This document shows, piece by piece, positions 1-11,218 of a DNA stretch of 64,000 bases; the stretch's first letter is position 1, and the number at the start of each line of letters is the position of its first letter. Where the stretch lies: the NCBI GenBank assembly GCA_947561585.1, contig CANNZV010001057.1, forward strand, positions 122,452 through 186,451, given 5' to 3'. The position numbers and the translations under genes are program-made. Under the pieces are notes generated by a model. It was not told the DNA's origin. It made no database searches and was given only the letters and a program-made list of their open reading frames with translations. This stretch comes from Caprella mutica. Taxonomy: Eukaryota; Arthropoda; Malacostraca; Amphipoda; Caprellidae.

Positions 1-753
1 ATAGTTATGAAGTATTTTTCTTTGTTTAAATCATAGAAAACGATAGTTCTATATTAGTACCTTTTCTATATAGTACCTTTTCCAAGTCAACGTGGCAGAA
101 GTGAATAATGAAATGGCAGAATTGAAAGTCATATAGCAGAAGTGAAAATGAAAAATGCAAGTATGGCAAGCAATTACAATATAGAAGTTTTTTTTAATAA
201 AAATTACAACTTCAATGCAATTGTGGGTTTTTGCAATCTTCTCCACCGGACTCTACCATATAATAAGACAATACTCTATTATAAGCCAATACCCAATTAT
301 AGGTTGATATCAATTTATAATATACCACCTATAATTGTGTATTATCCTATAATGGAGTATTATATGTGAAAATGTAAATCAGGAAGGCAGAGATTTACTA
401 TAAAATTTAGGTCATCAATGAATCAGATATATTGAGTATAAATTGTGTTTTCAGTATTGTTTGAGATTCAAATGATGTGTATTTCTTGTTTCTGATTTAA
501 ATTTAGGCAAAAATGACTACTACCATGATATATATTAATTTTTGTACAATAATGAGTAGCTATATTGATTTCCCACAACATTTACTTAATATTTGTTTAA
601 TTACCTCACTTTTGTATAAAATTTAGTTCACATCCATTTTAGAATAATATTTGTCATAGTTATCCCTCAATGACACAATTCTATTTCATTTTAATCACAG
701 AAAACTATCACTGCACACGAACTATGAAGTGGCTCTCAGTTATGAAGAACCAA
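1..753. other. AT-rich non-coding DNA
   Basis: No coding region is supported here. The short open frames are chance openings in AT-rich DNA. A loose inverted repeat built on 'caatactctattata' and 'tataatggagtatta' lies around 262-362, but it is imperfect and was not assigned to a family. Confidence 0.6.
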
Positions 754-755
754 TA

Positions 756-1490
756 CAGGCAGGCCTCGCTTTAAGTACAACTCACTTCAGTAAATTTGTT
801 ACTTATTTCGAGTGATGTTTCGAAATAAGAACCATTCGTAGACGTAGAAAACGGAGACAATTTTTTGTGATTATTGCACGGTAACTAAAAAAAACATCAA
901 AATTATAATCCAGATAAGGCTATTAAAAGTAATTGGTTCAGAAATTCAACATATCCATTTTTAGGGTGAGTTCCATATTTTCGAACACGTGAAAATCTTC
1001 AAATATTAATAATTATTTGACTTTTTTTCTATTGGTATCCGTGATTTTCTTTTCTGACATGTCCGAAATTGTAGAACCAACCAATAACTTGGAACTTATT
1101 ACTCTACTACCAAAAACATTTCATAGAGCATAAAATTGCGCTTTTAAATGTAGCACAATAATTATAGAAATCTAAGTATCTTTTAATTACTCACCTATAC
1201 TGAGTGAGAGTTAAGCTACGGAGGGATTTTAAAACATTTAATAAATGCACGACTTTAAACTTTTTCATCACAGTCTCAAATAATAAAAAGACTGTATATT
1301 ATTATTAATATGCCTATAAACGTAGTACTCTAATAACTCTAAAAAGAAATATTCTTTCTATAACTCATAGAAAATTATATATATAATCAAGGAGTGACAA
1401 TTATAAATTTCTTGTTACTTTTATTCGCTTTAGTTACTGTTTGGTAACTAAACTGAGTCGTGATTTGGTAACTAAAGCGGGGGATGCTTG
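756..1490 (+). mobile_element. TA-flanked inverted-repeat element, copy 1
   Basis: Both ends read inward as CAGGCA- or CAAGCA-like followed by a CTTTA-containing block, and each is flanked by TA (754-755 and 1491-1492). The same sequence recurs in opposite orientation from 23901, where it is split by a 23-kb nest of other elements. An internal near-palindrome at about 963-1106 contains 'ttttcgaacacgtgaaaat' on one side and 'gacatgtccgaaattgt' on the other. There is no coding capacity. The TA duplication fits a Tc1/mariner-mobilised MITE; the family assignment is inference. Confidence 0.7.
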
Positions 1491-1492
1491 TA

Positions 1493-4451
1493 CTTCATAA
1501 CTCAGAAGTTTCACTGTATATCGAATGAAAAAAGTGATGAAATCTTAGTTGATTCAAATCATGTATGAATATTCATTTGCTATTATAAAGTCATGTCGAG
1601 CTCAAACTCCACATTCAATCTTTTAAGGGGTAAACTTCTGACGGTTTAATCAATGAAGCGAAACATAATTCAAATATTATGCAATTGTTTCCAAGAAAGT
1701 TTTTTACCTACATACTTAGTTTGATGGAAAAATAGTGAATGATTATTGAAAATAGTAATGAATATTTTACAATAAATTACGACCATGAAATCTTTTGAAC
1801 GAAGTGAATACAGATCATGAGCTGAAAAATATAGTATTAATGGAAAGGTGGTTATTAATAACGTAATTAAAAAATGCTATACAGTTTGAATATATATCAC
1901 ATTAAGTATAAATATAACGAATATTTTCTTAATCTGATGTCTATAAAACCCTCATTTAATATAAAACCTGTATAGAATAATTCTCAAAGGGCTAGATTAT
2001 TTTTTTCTATTTTATGCCTAAATATGTAATTCCATCACACAATTTCAAAACAAATAACAATAAATTCCTAGTTCACGTCCCTTTTACATTCAGAGGCGTG
2101 AACTAGAAAGTGAGTAAACGTCCTATTTTAATTTTATTTTTCTATTTGATTTATATTTTAACGAATAATAAAATCTTTAGTAATTTTCTGAACTTAATAC
2201 AATTTCAAATATAAATTTTTAGTATTATTTATGATGTAGTCAAGATACTATATTTTCTGTCAACTAATAACTTTAAACAATATGTTATAATAAAATAAAA
2301 GATAATTATTAAATTTAAGAAAATTAATTTATAAATACCTCCTTCCTAGTTCACATCCCTATTTCATTTAGAGACGTGAACTAGAAAAGGAGTATTTGTA
2401 TCGATTCCTATTTCACGTCCACAAATGAAATAGGGACGTGAACTAGGGATTCACCCATATAACTACTATTATTCACTCTTAAATCTTTATTTTCTTGATT
2501 GCGATAACATCTGAAATAAATCTGAGAAATAAATCACTTAGAACAATTTCTAAATGTACCAGAGTACATATTTGACTACAGACTAAACCGTGCGAAAGAA
2601 CATTCTGCAGTGTATCTACTATGCATTTTATTTTTAACAGAGAATCAATCTCCTGAGGGTTATTGAGCTGATGTTATGGAAACAGAAAACAAGATGCATC
2701 GCTCTTCACATTTGATGCAATATCTTTTTCACAATGTCAATCATATTACATGTCTGTCCTGTCGATAGGTGAAGGAATGTCCGAAAAATATATTAAATTG
2801 AACAATATTGCTTAGTTTTTTTCATACCGCCCCATCGCTAATTTTATCAGAGAGGCAATACAAAACATGTTATTGAGAAACGTGTGCGTACGGATTGACT
2901 GTACAGTAGTGCACATGTGCTTCAATTGGAGTTAGAGAACAAATATTGGTAATGGTATATAAATAAATGGAAATTAAATTTTATCAAATAAATAATTAAT
3001 TAGTATATTGCTCCTTTTCCAATATAGGCATTCAATAGTTTTTACATTATCATTTGAATTATCATAAAGTTAATAATATTAACACTTTCATTATATAATT
3101 TTTTAACGTTCACTAGAATCTATGCAGTTTAAAAAAATTGAATAGAAATACTTAAACGATTTTTTAATCACCATCATGGACTTTTTCAACTAAATAATAA
3201 ATTTTGCTTGTTTTTAATTAAAATATAGTCATTCAATTGTTATAACATTTTCATATGGAAAATTTTTGATCGATTAGGTAAAAAAAAATATTAACCCTTT
3301 ATATAAGAATTATTTGTCTCAAACACTTTTTTTAAATTTACCACAGAGCTTTTAAAATCTAATATATTTCTCTTCACCAAAATATATAAAAAATTTGTAG
3401 GATTGATTAAATAAACTTCAATAATATATTATCTCAATTATTATCTATATATGTGATTATAGATCTTGTTATTTATTTAGAATAGCAACTCTATTAGTGT
3501 CATTAAATTAATTTATGCACAACTTACAGAAAGAAAATCTTTGACTTTTTAATTTAGTAATTTCACGCCTTATTAATAATTACATCTCCATTTTACTGTT
3601 AAGGATTGCATCACTAATTGTTCCAGTAAAAATTCAGTGACAAAATTCAGTGAAATGTATCATACATGTCATACAAATATGTGATTTTGCTCGAAAAATA
3701 AATTTAATATTAACTTCATAAATAAAACCAATAATCGTAAATTCACAATTAAAAAATAAAGATCAAATAAACAACCTTTTATTTTAATTAAAAGGCAAGT
3801 AACTATTCTATGTCGAAGACAAAAACTCAAACAGCTCCAAACATCAATTTCAAACTGCTCCATATTACAACAGAATGAGTTATTACCATTTCTTGAAATT
3901 TACAGAACTCTAGCTAAGTTTAGTAATTTTTTTCATTTGGTACAAGAATTGGAAATTTAAAAAAAATTATAAAAATAAACAAGCATCGTGGACATTGTTA
4001 ATGAATTATTTTATTTTTTAATTTTTAGTGAAATTTAACTTTTCCGAACTGTTTGATTTCATAAAATTTTATTTATTTAACAAATCAAAACTGTACAACT
4101 TTAAACTATTCAATTGGCATTTGAATATTTTTGTTTAAACTTTTGTTAACCATGTAGCATGAAGTAAATATATATTAATGTAAAGCTACCATTTTTGGTC
4201 AGGAAACATTAACTAATCGTCAAAAGAAACTTTATAGTGACATGATTATTTAAGCAGAAAGTAAAATAAATTTCAGATAACCATGATTAAAATGTTATAT
4301 TTTTCATATATTATAATCCTAATATAACAAGCGATAACTGTTTTTAATAAGTTAAAATTTATGTAATGAAGATAAGCTAAGTATTTTCATGTTCTACTAT
4401 AATGAAATGAATTTATATGTACATTAGAAATAATTTTGCAGCATTTAGTTT
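1493..4451. other. AT-rich intergenic stretch
   Basis: About 3 kb with no supported gene. It contains the foldback motifs at 2067-2448 listed separately. Otherwise only homopolymeric A and T tracts and short chance frames are visible. Confidence 0.6.
2067..2448. repeat. three copies of a short foldback motif
   Basis: The motif CTAGTTCACGTCCC and its reverse complement face each other across short loops at about 2068-2106, 2346-2384 and 2407-2448. The first stem has ten perfect pairs (CTAGTTCACG / CGTGAACTAG). A related half-motif 'gtgaactaggaagga' occurs near 7950. The copies are about 280 and 60 bp apart and differ by a few bases, so they look like members of a small dispersed hairpin family rather than one tandem array. 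Confidence 0.7.
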
Positions 4452-4516
4452 AAATCTTTCGCACCACGTAAAGGTAGCTGCTTTAGCGAAAGATTTTAGA
4501 GAGAATAAGTTCTCTC
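4452..4516 (-). promoter_or_regulatory. two consecutive hairpins beyond the RING gene stop
   Basis: An 11-bp perfect stem (4452-4462 with 4486-4496, 'aaatctttcgc' / 'gcgaaagattt') is followed by a 7-bp stem with a 4-nt loop (4499-4516, 'gagagaa' / 'ttctctc'). They begin about 30 nt past the stop codon of the minus-strand RING gene, inside its presumed 3' UTR. They could act in RNA stability or end formation, or be a small foldback insertion. Function is unproven. Confidence 0.5.
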
Positions 4517-4546
4517 AGGGAATTTCAACCCATTCAGTTTCATGCT

Positions 4547-5527
4547 TCACCGAATCATACGGAGAAGGTTTCTGTAACCAGATGCCATGATCCGTTCTTC
4601 TGAAACCGTCCTGCAACAAGGACAATTCAAGTTTCTGTTCCGGGCGAACCACTCGTCGATACACTGTGTGCAGAACACGTGGGTACAACCTGGGAGTACT
4701 GACAGCTCTGAAGTTGACACATCTTCGCGAATGCAGACTGGACAGGAATGAGCAATGGTGAGGTCAACAGATCCCAGATTTCTTCTGTTCCTCCAAATCC
4801 TGGCAGACGAAGGACCGACAATCTTCAAGAATGACGATTGAAAGATAGAAGATTGGGCTTCACCTACTTTCCTGACTTCTTGAAGCTTGAAAGAGTCCTG
4901 TGCAGTGTTCCAAATGAGATGAAGGTTGAACTCGTCTCTTGGAGATGCCTCTAAGCCGTGAGTTGATCCATCGAGCTCACTGAGAATATCCAGCCGGTCC
5001 TTCAACGTCTCATAGATCGCTACATGAAGGTTGTGCATGGCAACAATCAGTTCGTACGTCCTCAGATCGAATTTGCCAGATCCGATCTGTCCCACGTGGT
5101 CCTCAAACATTCCACAGAAGTTGCGGTAGTAGTGGTTCCTCTCGAGGTTTGTCTTCATCTCCTGTAGAATTGAAGTTATTCCTCGGCTTAATTTGCAGGA
5201 ACTAGCAGAATCAAAGCATAAATCGTCTGTGAAGAGATTCCTGTGTGAGTCAGTGAAGCGTCTGAGGATAGCTTCACAAAGTCCTGTCGTCTCATCTACA
5301 GTGATTGTGCCTTCCCTTCGTCGGTAAGTAAACTCCTCCACCATGTTCTTCATGTGGATCAGCATGACTAAGATGGAAGTTTCCCTGCTGTCGAACGTTG
5401 TTTCCATCCCAAGTTCCTCCAGTCTGTCCATCAAGTCTTCCACAGTATACCCTGACATGTCAGTTCTCTGAAGCAGAGTCTTGACCTCCTCGTGCAGGAT
5501 CCTATGTTCCATCGAACAACCAGGCAT
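4547..5527 (-). CDS. RING-finger (C3HC4-type) protein, likely E3 ubiquitin ligase
   Basis: The intronless frame encodes 326 aa from a true ATG. The C-terminal 70 residues hold a RING finger: CPVC, then GCTHVFCTQC, then CPCC, which supplies all eight zinc ligands in C3HC4 order, followed by 'RTVSEERI'. RING domains of this type recruit E2 enzymes and transfer ubiquitin. The N-terminal 230 residues are mostly helical-looking and acidic and match no domain I recognise. The gene is clearly more GC-rich than the surrounding AT-rich DNA, and the frame is unbroken, which argues for selection. Intronless structure could mean a retrogene. No clear TATA box or AATAAA was found. Whether it carries ligase activity and what it targets are unknown. 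Confidence 0.8.
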   Translation of the reverse strand: MPGCSMEHRILHEEVKTLLQRTDMSGYTVEDLMDRLEELGMETTFDSRETSILVMLIHMKNMVEEFTYRRREGTITVDETTGLCEAILRRFTDSHRNLFTDDLCFDSASSCKLSRGITSILQEMKTNLERNHYYRNFCGMFEDHVGQIGSGKFDLRTYELIVAMHNLHVAIYETLKDRLDILSELDGSTHGLEASPRDEFNLHLIWNTAQDSFKLQEVRKVGEAQSSIFQSSFLKIVGPSSARIWRNRRNLGSVDLTIAHSCPVCIREDVSTSELSVLPGCTHVFCTQCIDEWFARNRNLNCPCCRTVSEERIMASGYRNLLRMIR

Positions 5528-6280
5528 AGTAGGTGAAGATATCGGTTAGTCAATAATAAACGAAAAAAGCGAGAGCGTTTGTAAAGCGTCTGTGCGGTGT
5601 GGAAGCTCAAAAGCGAATGAAGATGAAAATGGATTCAACCAGTCGGCTATTCGTAAGCTCCTCCCATTTCCCTGGTACATGCGGTTAATCTGATCTGATA
5701 AGATCCGAGTACAATGGGAAATATAGGCCTCAACTTGCCTATCCAGTTACTGACTGGAAAACCGGTTACTATTTCCTCAGATGTATGTATAATGTATATG
5801 GAAACTCTCTCTTTGTTATATTCTTCTGATACTTGAATTATTTATAAGATTTGTAGTAATTTTATATATTGAGAATATCAAAATGATAAATTATTGGTAA
5901 AGGAAATAAATTCATTCATTTATTTTACTTATAAAAAGACATTTAATTCTTCACTTAATCTAAACATCAAATCCCTGTCTTATACTGTGGAAGTGGGTGG
6001 CTATCATTTTCAGTGAAATTTAGCTGTTTACCACAACAAATAAACTTTGAGTCCAGAAATCCTGTTATTTATTTATTATTGTACTTATTTTAGAGATTTA
6101 AATATATACAAATGTATTATTGTTATTTATTTTTACTGTTATACCTTAATCTATTTTTAATTAGAAATTATTCTAAAATATCAATATTTTTTTACATATC
6201 TGCAATATTACTAATATTTTATTTTTATTTTCATATGTACATACTATCACATGACAAAATTTTGAAACTTGATAGTTTTT
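5528..6280. other. non-coding DNA upstream of the RING gene
   Basis: The first 200 bp beyond the ATG are moderately GC-rich and probably hold the 5' UTR and promoter of the minus-strand RING gene. No motif is clear enough to call. The remainder is AT-rich without supported genes. Confidence 0.5.
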
Positions 6281-6598
6281 CAAGGATAGCTCTTGGATGT
6301 TGCTCTTCAAATACAAGTTTCTAGATTCTGTTCTGGCAGGCTCATAGGCTTCATTTACTATCACCTCTTCATTTTCCTTTTCAATCTGTTAGTACAGCCA
6401 CCGTTGATTGTATTCCTTTTCATCGCATTCCTTGGTATGTGACTGCATTCACGTAGTTGCTTTTCTGCATCCACGAGCTTGTCACCGACAGTGATAGGTG
6501 ACTCAATTCATCTTCATTCATGCAGTCGTTTTTTTCTTATGTTTAACTATTTCATTTGATGTCAGCGATATAGTCAGCGATAAACCCCTACTAAAATT
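6281..6598 (+). repeat. dispersed SINE-like repeat, copy a (diverged)
   Basis: Clearly related to 16881-17233: shared blocks include 'ggctcataggcttcattt', 'cattccttgg', 'gcttttctgcatcca', 'gtcaccgac' and a 3' end 'aaacccctactaaaat'. Copy b is flanked by a 13-bp direct repeat, so the family is probably retroposed. This copy is shorter at its 5' side and more diverged. Confidence 0.7.
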
Positions 6599-8109
6599 AT
6601 ATTAATTTAGTGTATGTAAGTATACATTATTTTTTGTCTTTTGTATGTTTGTAAGAATATCTTTTAACTTCAATTATATCTCAATTATCATTTCATTTTG
6701 AATCATTATTTTACATTACTTCATGCATCACAATGAAAAAATGTATAATCAAATATCATTTCCTAGGGTAAAGAATACCTGTATTTAGTACTGGAATTCA
6801 TATAAAATTTGAAACTGATACCCCGGTGTAAATTTTGGTCAATTGGATTTAATTTTTTTAATTGTTTTCGTTAAAATGTATATCATCCCTCTTGTATGAC
6901 CAGCTATTTACAGCCGTGTAGGGAAAATAACCAAAAATATTGTACCTATATATAGAGTAAGTACCAAGTTATAGAACGGTTCCAGTTTTACGAACAAGTA
7001 AAAATGGTTATTATGAGTATAAAATAATAATTATAATATATATTTTACGTGCTCGAAAATGTAACCGTTCGATAACTCGGAACTTACCCTAATTAGTCAG
7101 TTATCTAAATTGTACATAACTAATCAATATTCTTATATCAAAATAGTTATTTAAATTTAATAACAAAATATCTCAATCGAATAATTAAACTAGGTAGTAT
7201 AAACTATGAATTCTATCTATCATATGTAAAATGGTCATCACTCATCAGTTTAAAATGTACTCAATATATCACAAATCGTCATTCAAATAACAGTCACAAT
7301 AATACATCTTTTTATCCAGAATTTGATTTTTTTATATTTCAATAATATTTTTTTACAACGACCAAAGTTGTGAAAATGCAATGTAATTCATTGTATTAGT
7401 TTCTGGTCATTCAAAGCTTGAATGTTTGTAAATAGGTTTGTTATCTTACAGTCAGTTGGGTTGGACTTGCGTTTAGTAAACCACTGTCTATCTGACTCTA
7501 TCATATTCAAGCTTGAGTTAATTACTAAAGAAATCTGAACAAAACTAATTTTTTACTTTTACTAAGATATCGAAGATTCTACCCAACGTTTGGAATTGAC
7601 CTCAGTTGTTGTCTTTTTCTTTTTAATGTAAAAATATAGTCTTTAAAGGGAGTGTCTCACTATTTTACCTTTTACCCCCCCCCCCCCCCCCCCCCCGAAA
7701 AACCCGCTAAATTTAAACTTTATTAAAACCCCTATTTCTCTCTCATTATTTGACCTAGAGACATATGGTTCGTTTCATTTTGTTCAGAATTTTTCACTCT
7801 ACAATTGATTAATAGTCTGTTTCATCAAATTCGCATTCTCAAAAATAATGATAATAAAATTTAAAAAAAAAACATTTTTTAATGTGGTTACATTTTCCAT
7901 AGACTTTTTTGCACGTTGTGGAATAACATTTCAACTGACCGTAATTACATGTGAACTAGGAAGGAAGTAATCATAAATTAATTTTTTTCTTATATTGATA
8001 ACCATTTTAAGAGAAAGCAAGAGTATATATATATATATTTTTCAATTTGTTTTCCAAATCTATATTCTTTAATTTGCTGAATTTCAAATTCAAATATTCC
8101 TTTTGACAA
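6599..8109. other. AT-rich non-coding DNA with a C22 tract
   Basis: No gene is supported. An uninterrupted run of 22 C lies at 7675-7696 just before 'gaaaaacccgc'. The palindromic repeat at 6950-7091 is listed separately. Inverted 'caagcttgaa' blocks near 7420 and 7510 are noted but unassigned. Confidence 0.6.
6950..7091. repeat. stand-alone palindromic repeat
   Basis: The left arm 'gtaccaagttatagaacgg' is answered by the right arm 'ccgttcgataactcgg' and 'aacttaccctaa'. The same palindrome forms the centre of the 756-1490 and 23901 elements (there 'ttcgaacacgtgaaaat' and 'ccaagttattggttgg'). This is an independent copy outside that host repeat, so the palindrome probably moved on its own and once inserted into the larger element. 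Confidence 0.6.
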
Positions 8110-8590
8110 TGATATATTATTATGGTGGGTAATAATAGAGTATTTTGGTTGGCCATGATAGATTATTATGGTTGGCAATGAAAATTTTTTTGGATGGGCA
8201 ATGAATGGAAGATTATGGTGGGCAATGGAAGATTATGGTGGGTAATGAAAGATTATGGAGGGCAAAAAAAGGTTATGGAGGGCAAAAAAAGATTATGGTG
8301 GGCGATGAAAGATTATGGTGGGCGATGAAAGATTATGGTGGGCAATGAATGATCATTGTGGGCGATGAAAGATTATGGTGGCCAATGGAAGATTATGGTG
8401 GCCAATGAATGATTATGGTGGGCAATGAAGGATTATGCTTGGCAATGAAAGATTAATGTGGACAATGAAAGATTATTGTAGACAATAAAAGATTATTGTA
8501 GACAATAAAAGATTATTGTGGACAATAAAAGATTATTGTGGGCAATAAAAGATTATGGTGGACATTGAAATGTCAAGGAGTCAATGTGAG
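8110..8590. repeat. 20-bp minisatellite (GATTATGGTGGGCAATGAAA)
   Basis: About 20 tandem units of roughly 20 bp with point changes (gtgggc/gtggcc/gtagac, atgaaa/ataaaa). Units drift gradually along the array, with the downstream ones richer in A, as expected from local slippage. It does not carry a continuous reading frame. Confidence 0.85.
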
Positions 8591-8651
8591 ATTATGATGT
8601 GCTGATCATAATCTCACATAAATTATACAAATATTTTCTTATATATTAAAT

Positions 8652-9776
8652 TTAAAAAGCGTTGAATGTTAAAAAACAGCCAACAATTATAGATACAAAA
8701 TATTCAATAATTTCACTTGGATCAAATATTATTTCACTAGAATAAAATATTATTTCACTAGGATCAAATATTATTTCACTTGGATCAAATATTATTTCAC
8801 TTGGATCAAATATTATTTCACTAGGATCAAATATTATTTCACTAGGATCAAATATTATTTCACAAGGATCAAATATTATTTCACTAGGATCAAATATTAT
8901 TTCACTAGGATCAAATATTATTTCACTTGGATCAAATAATATTTCACTTGGATCAAATAATATTTCACTTGGATCAAATAATATTTCACTAGGATCAAAT
9001 ATTATTTCACTAGAATCAAATATTATTTCACTTGGATCAAATATTATTTCACTTGGATCAAATATTATTTCACTAGGATCAAATATTATTTCACTAGGAT
9101 CAAATATTATTTCACAAGGATCAAATATTATTTCACTAGGATCAAATATTATTTCACTAGGATCAAATATTATTTCACTTGGATCAAATAATATTTCACT
9201 TGGATCAAATAATATTTCACTTGGATCGAATAATATTTCACTTGGATCAAATAATATTTCACTAGGATCAAATATTATTTCACTAGGATCCAATATTATT
9301 TCACTTGGATCAAATATTATTTCACTTGGATCAAATATTATTTCACTTGGATCAAATATTATTTCACTTGGATCAAATATTATTTCACTAGGATCAAATA
9401 TTATTTCACTTGGATCAAATATTATTTCACTTGGATCAAATATTATTTCACTTGGATCAAATAATATTTCACTAGGATCAAATATTATTCCACTAGGATC
9501 AAATATTATTTCACTTGGATCAAATATTATTTCACTAGGATCAAATATTATTTCACAAGGATCAAATATTATTTCACTAGGATCAAATATTATTTCACTT
9601 GGATCAAATAATATTTCACTTGGATCAAATAATATTTCACTTGGATCAAATATTATTTCACTTGGATCAAATATTATTTCACTTGGATCAAATTCAATTG
9701 CATAAGGATTGAATTCAATTTCACATGGAGCAAATTCAAATTCACTTGGATAAAATGGATATTTTCTTTGGATCAA
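8652..9776 (-). CDS. heptapeptide-repeat open frame (FDPSEII), doubtful gene
   Basis: The minus strand is open for 374 codons: a 28-residue lead with related units (start MIQRKYPFYPSEFEF), then about 47 copies of FDPSEII, then a short hydrophobic tail ending in VGCFLTFNAF. Variants are mostly silent (CCT/CCA proline) or mild (I to L, S to C, single E to G, P to S, F to L). No stop has arisen in roughly 1 kb. This may be a real low-complexity protein, but a stop-free unit expanded by slippage would look the same. There is no recognised domain, signal peptide or clear promoter. Confidence 0.3.
   Translation of the reverse strand: MIQRKYPFYPSEFEFAPCEIEFNPYAIEFDPSEIIFDPSEIIFDPSEILFDPSEILFDPSEIIFDPSEIIFDPCEIIFDPSEIIFDPSEIIFDPSGIIFDPSEILFDPSEIIFDPSEIIFDPSEIIFDPSEIIFDPSEIIFDPSEIIFDPSEIIFDPSEIILDPSEIIFDPSEILFDPSEILFDPSEILFDPSEILFDPSEIIFDPSEIIFDPSEIIFDPCEIIFDPSEIIFDPSEIIFDPSEIIFDPSEIIFDSSEIIFDPSEILFDPSEILFDPSEILFDPSEIIFDPSEIIFDPSEIIFDPCEIIFDPSEIIFDPSEIIFDPSEIIFDPSEIIFDPSEIIFYSSEIIFDPSEIIEYFVSIIVGCFLTFNAF
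8697..9745. repeat. 21-bp minisatellite with higher-order structure
   Basis: About 47-50 tandem copies of a unit close to ATCAAATATTATTTCACTAGG. Variant units (CAAGG, TTGG, AATAATATTT, GAATC) recur in blocks. The CAAGG variant at 8861, 9113 and 9554 is spaced by 252 bp (12 units) and 441 bp (21 units), showing duplication of multi-unit blocks. The unit length is a multiple of three, which keeps one minus-strand frame open. Confidence 0.9.
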
Positions 9777-10289
9777 CTAGAACTGTTAATGGTATAGTTG
9801 GGTTTGTTCTTTCCCTACTTTATCTTTCACCGTATGGACAATACTCATTAGAAGCACAGTTGTGTATAAACTCACCCAAGTGTGCCTTTCACTGCACACA
9901 CCATTTGTTGTTGAGTTTACCACTCACTAAATGCGCGAAATGAGTGTATGACCTACCAGGAGTTACCCAACTTTACCTCTCAACCCTCCAATTATTCTCC
10001 TGTGAGATTAATATCGGAGAAGCTGACAAGGTGTATAGTTATTAATTTCAATAATAAATATTTATGAAACATGTTATCACTAAATATTAGAAAATATAAT
10101 AATAATTGAAAGAAAATTGATAATTCTCCGTACATAAAATTTTCATTATAAACTACATTTTTTTTGACAGTAACTTACATCTATGATTTCAATAAAAAAA
10201 TGACTTTTTATAGTTACATCTATCACAGTCCACTATTGAAATAGTTTTCAATAAATGAGCAATATTTTAGAAAATGGATTTCACCTAAA
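9777..10289. other. non-coding DNA beyond the minisatellite
   Basis: A slightly GC-richer block (9777-10030) is followed by AT-rich DNA. I see no gene, terminal repeat or regulatory motif I can defend. Confidence 0.5.
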
Positions 10290-11218
10290 TTTCTTTTATT
10301 TCAGATTTGGCCACAAAAGACATTGATGCTTCTGTGTCCAACAAAGCTTGAACTGATGGTCCACTTTTAACGGATTGGAGAACAGGTAAGATTAGTAATT
10401 TAGATGGTTGCAACAGATTAGAATACATACTTTTATTTACACTTCCATAATCATTCGTTTTCATTGTTATTGAGGGCTTGTAATCCTCCAGATTTCCCTC
10501 GCCTACTCTGGAGGACTAGTTTAAATTCTTATTTATGCTTGTCATTGTTGTGGGTGTAAGATGTTGACTAACAGTTCTAAAGTTTCCACTAGCTCTATTT
10601 ACATTAGTTTCTCTAAATTGGGGTCTAGATTGCCTGATGTTATCTCTTTGTTCAGGGTATCCTCTATATTGATTATATGCAGAGAAGCGCGGAAATTCAT
10701 TACGTGATTGATAATACTGACTTGTGCTTCTGTTTCTTTGGTTTGGGTTTTCTCTAGGTGCTTGATTGTACCTAAATGTGTGAACGTTTTGAGTTTGAAT
10801 ACGTTGCGCACACTCTCTGTAGTAATGCTTGGTACTACCGCATATAAAACATGCGTTAAGTCTTGTTCTGCAATTATTTGAGTTATGTCCTACTCTATAA
10901 CAATAGTGACATTTAGTTGGGAAATCTGGTTTGTACTGTTTAATATTATCCATAAAGGTGTTTCTATTTTGAGGTACATTATTCGGAGAATATTGATTGT
11001 GAATGGAGTTATATCTAAGGTTATTTTCGGCTCTATATTTCTTACTTTCATCATGACCGGTATTTATATTCTTAGAATTGTTGAAATTGATCACAATTTC
11101 TTTTGAGTGTTCATCGCTACTGTATTCCTTTTGTTTTTCATTTATTTCTTGGTCAAATATTCGTGAGCATTTTTGAATTGTATTCCATGAATATTCTTGT
11201 TGAGCAGCTTGTAGTTTA

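Noticed and set aside
7675..7696. C22 tract as a regulatory site
   Set aside because: A simple homopolymer with no associated gene; length may be unreliable.
8697..9745. Regular 21-bp repeats suggesting a CRISPR array
   Set aside because: Units are contiguous with no spacers, the genome is eukaryotic and there are no cas genes.
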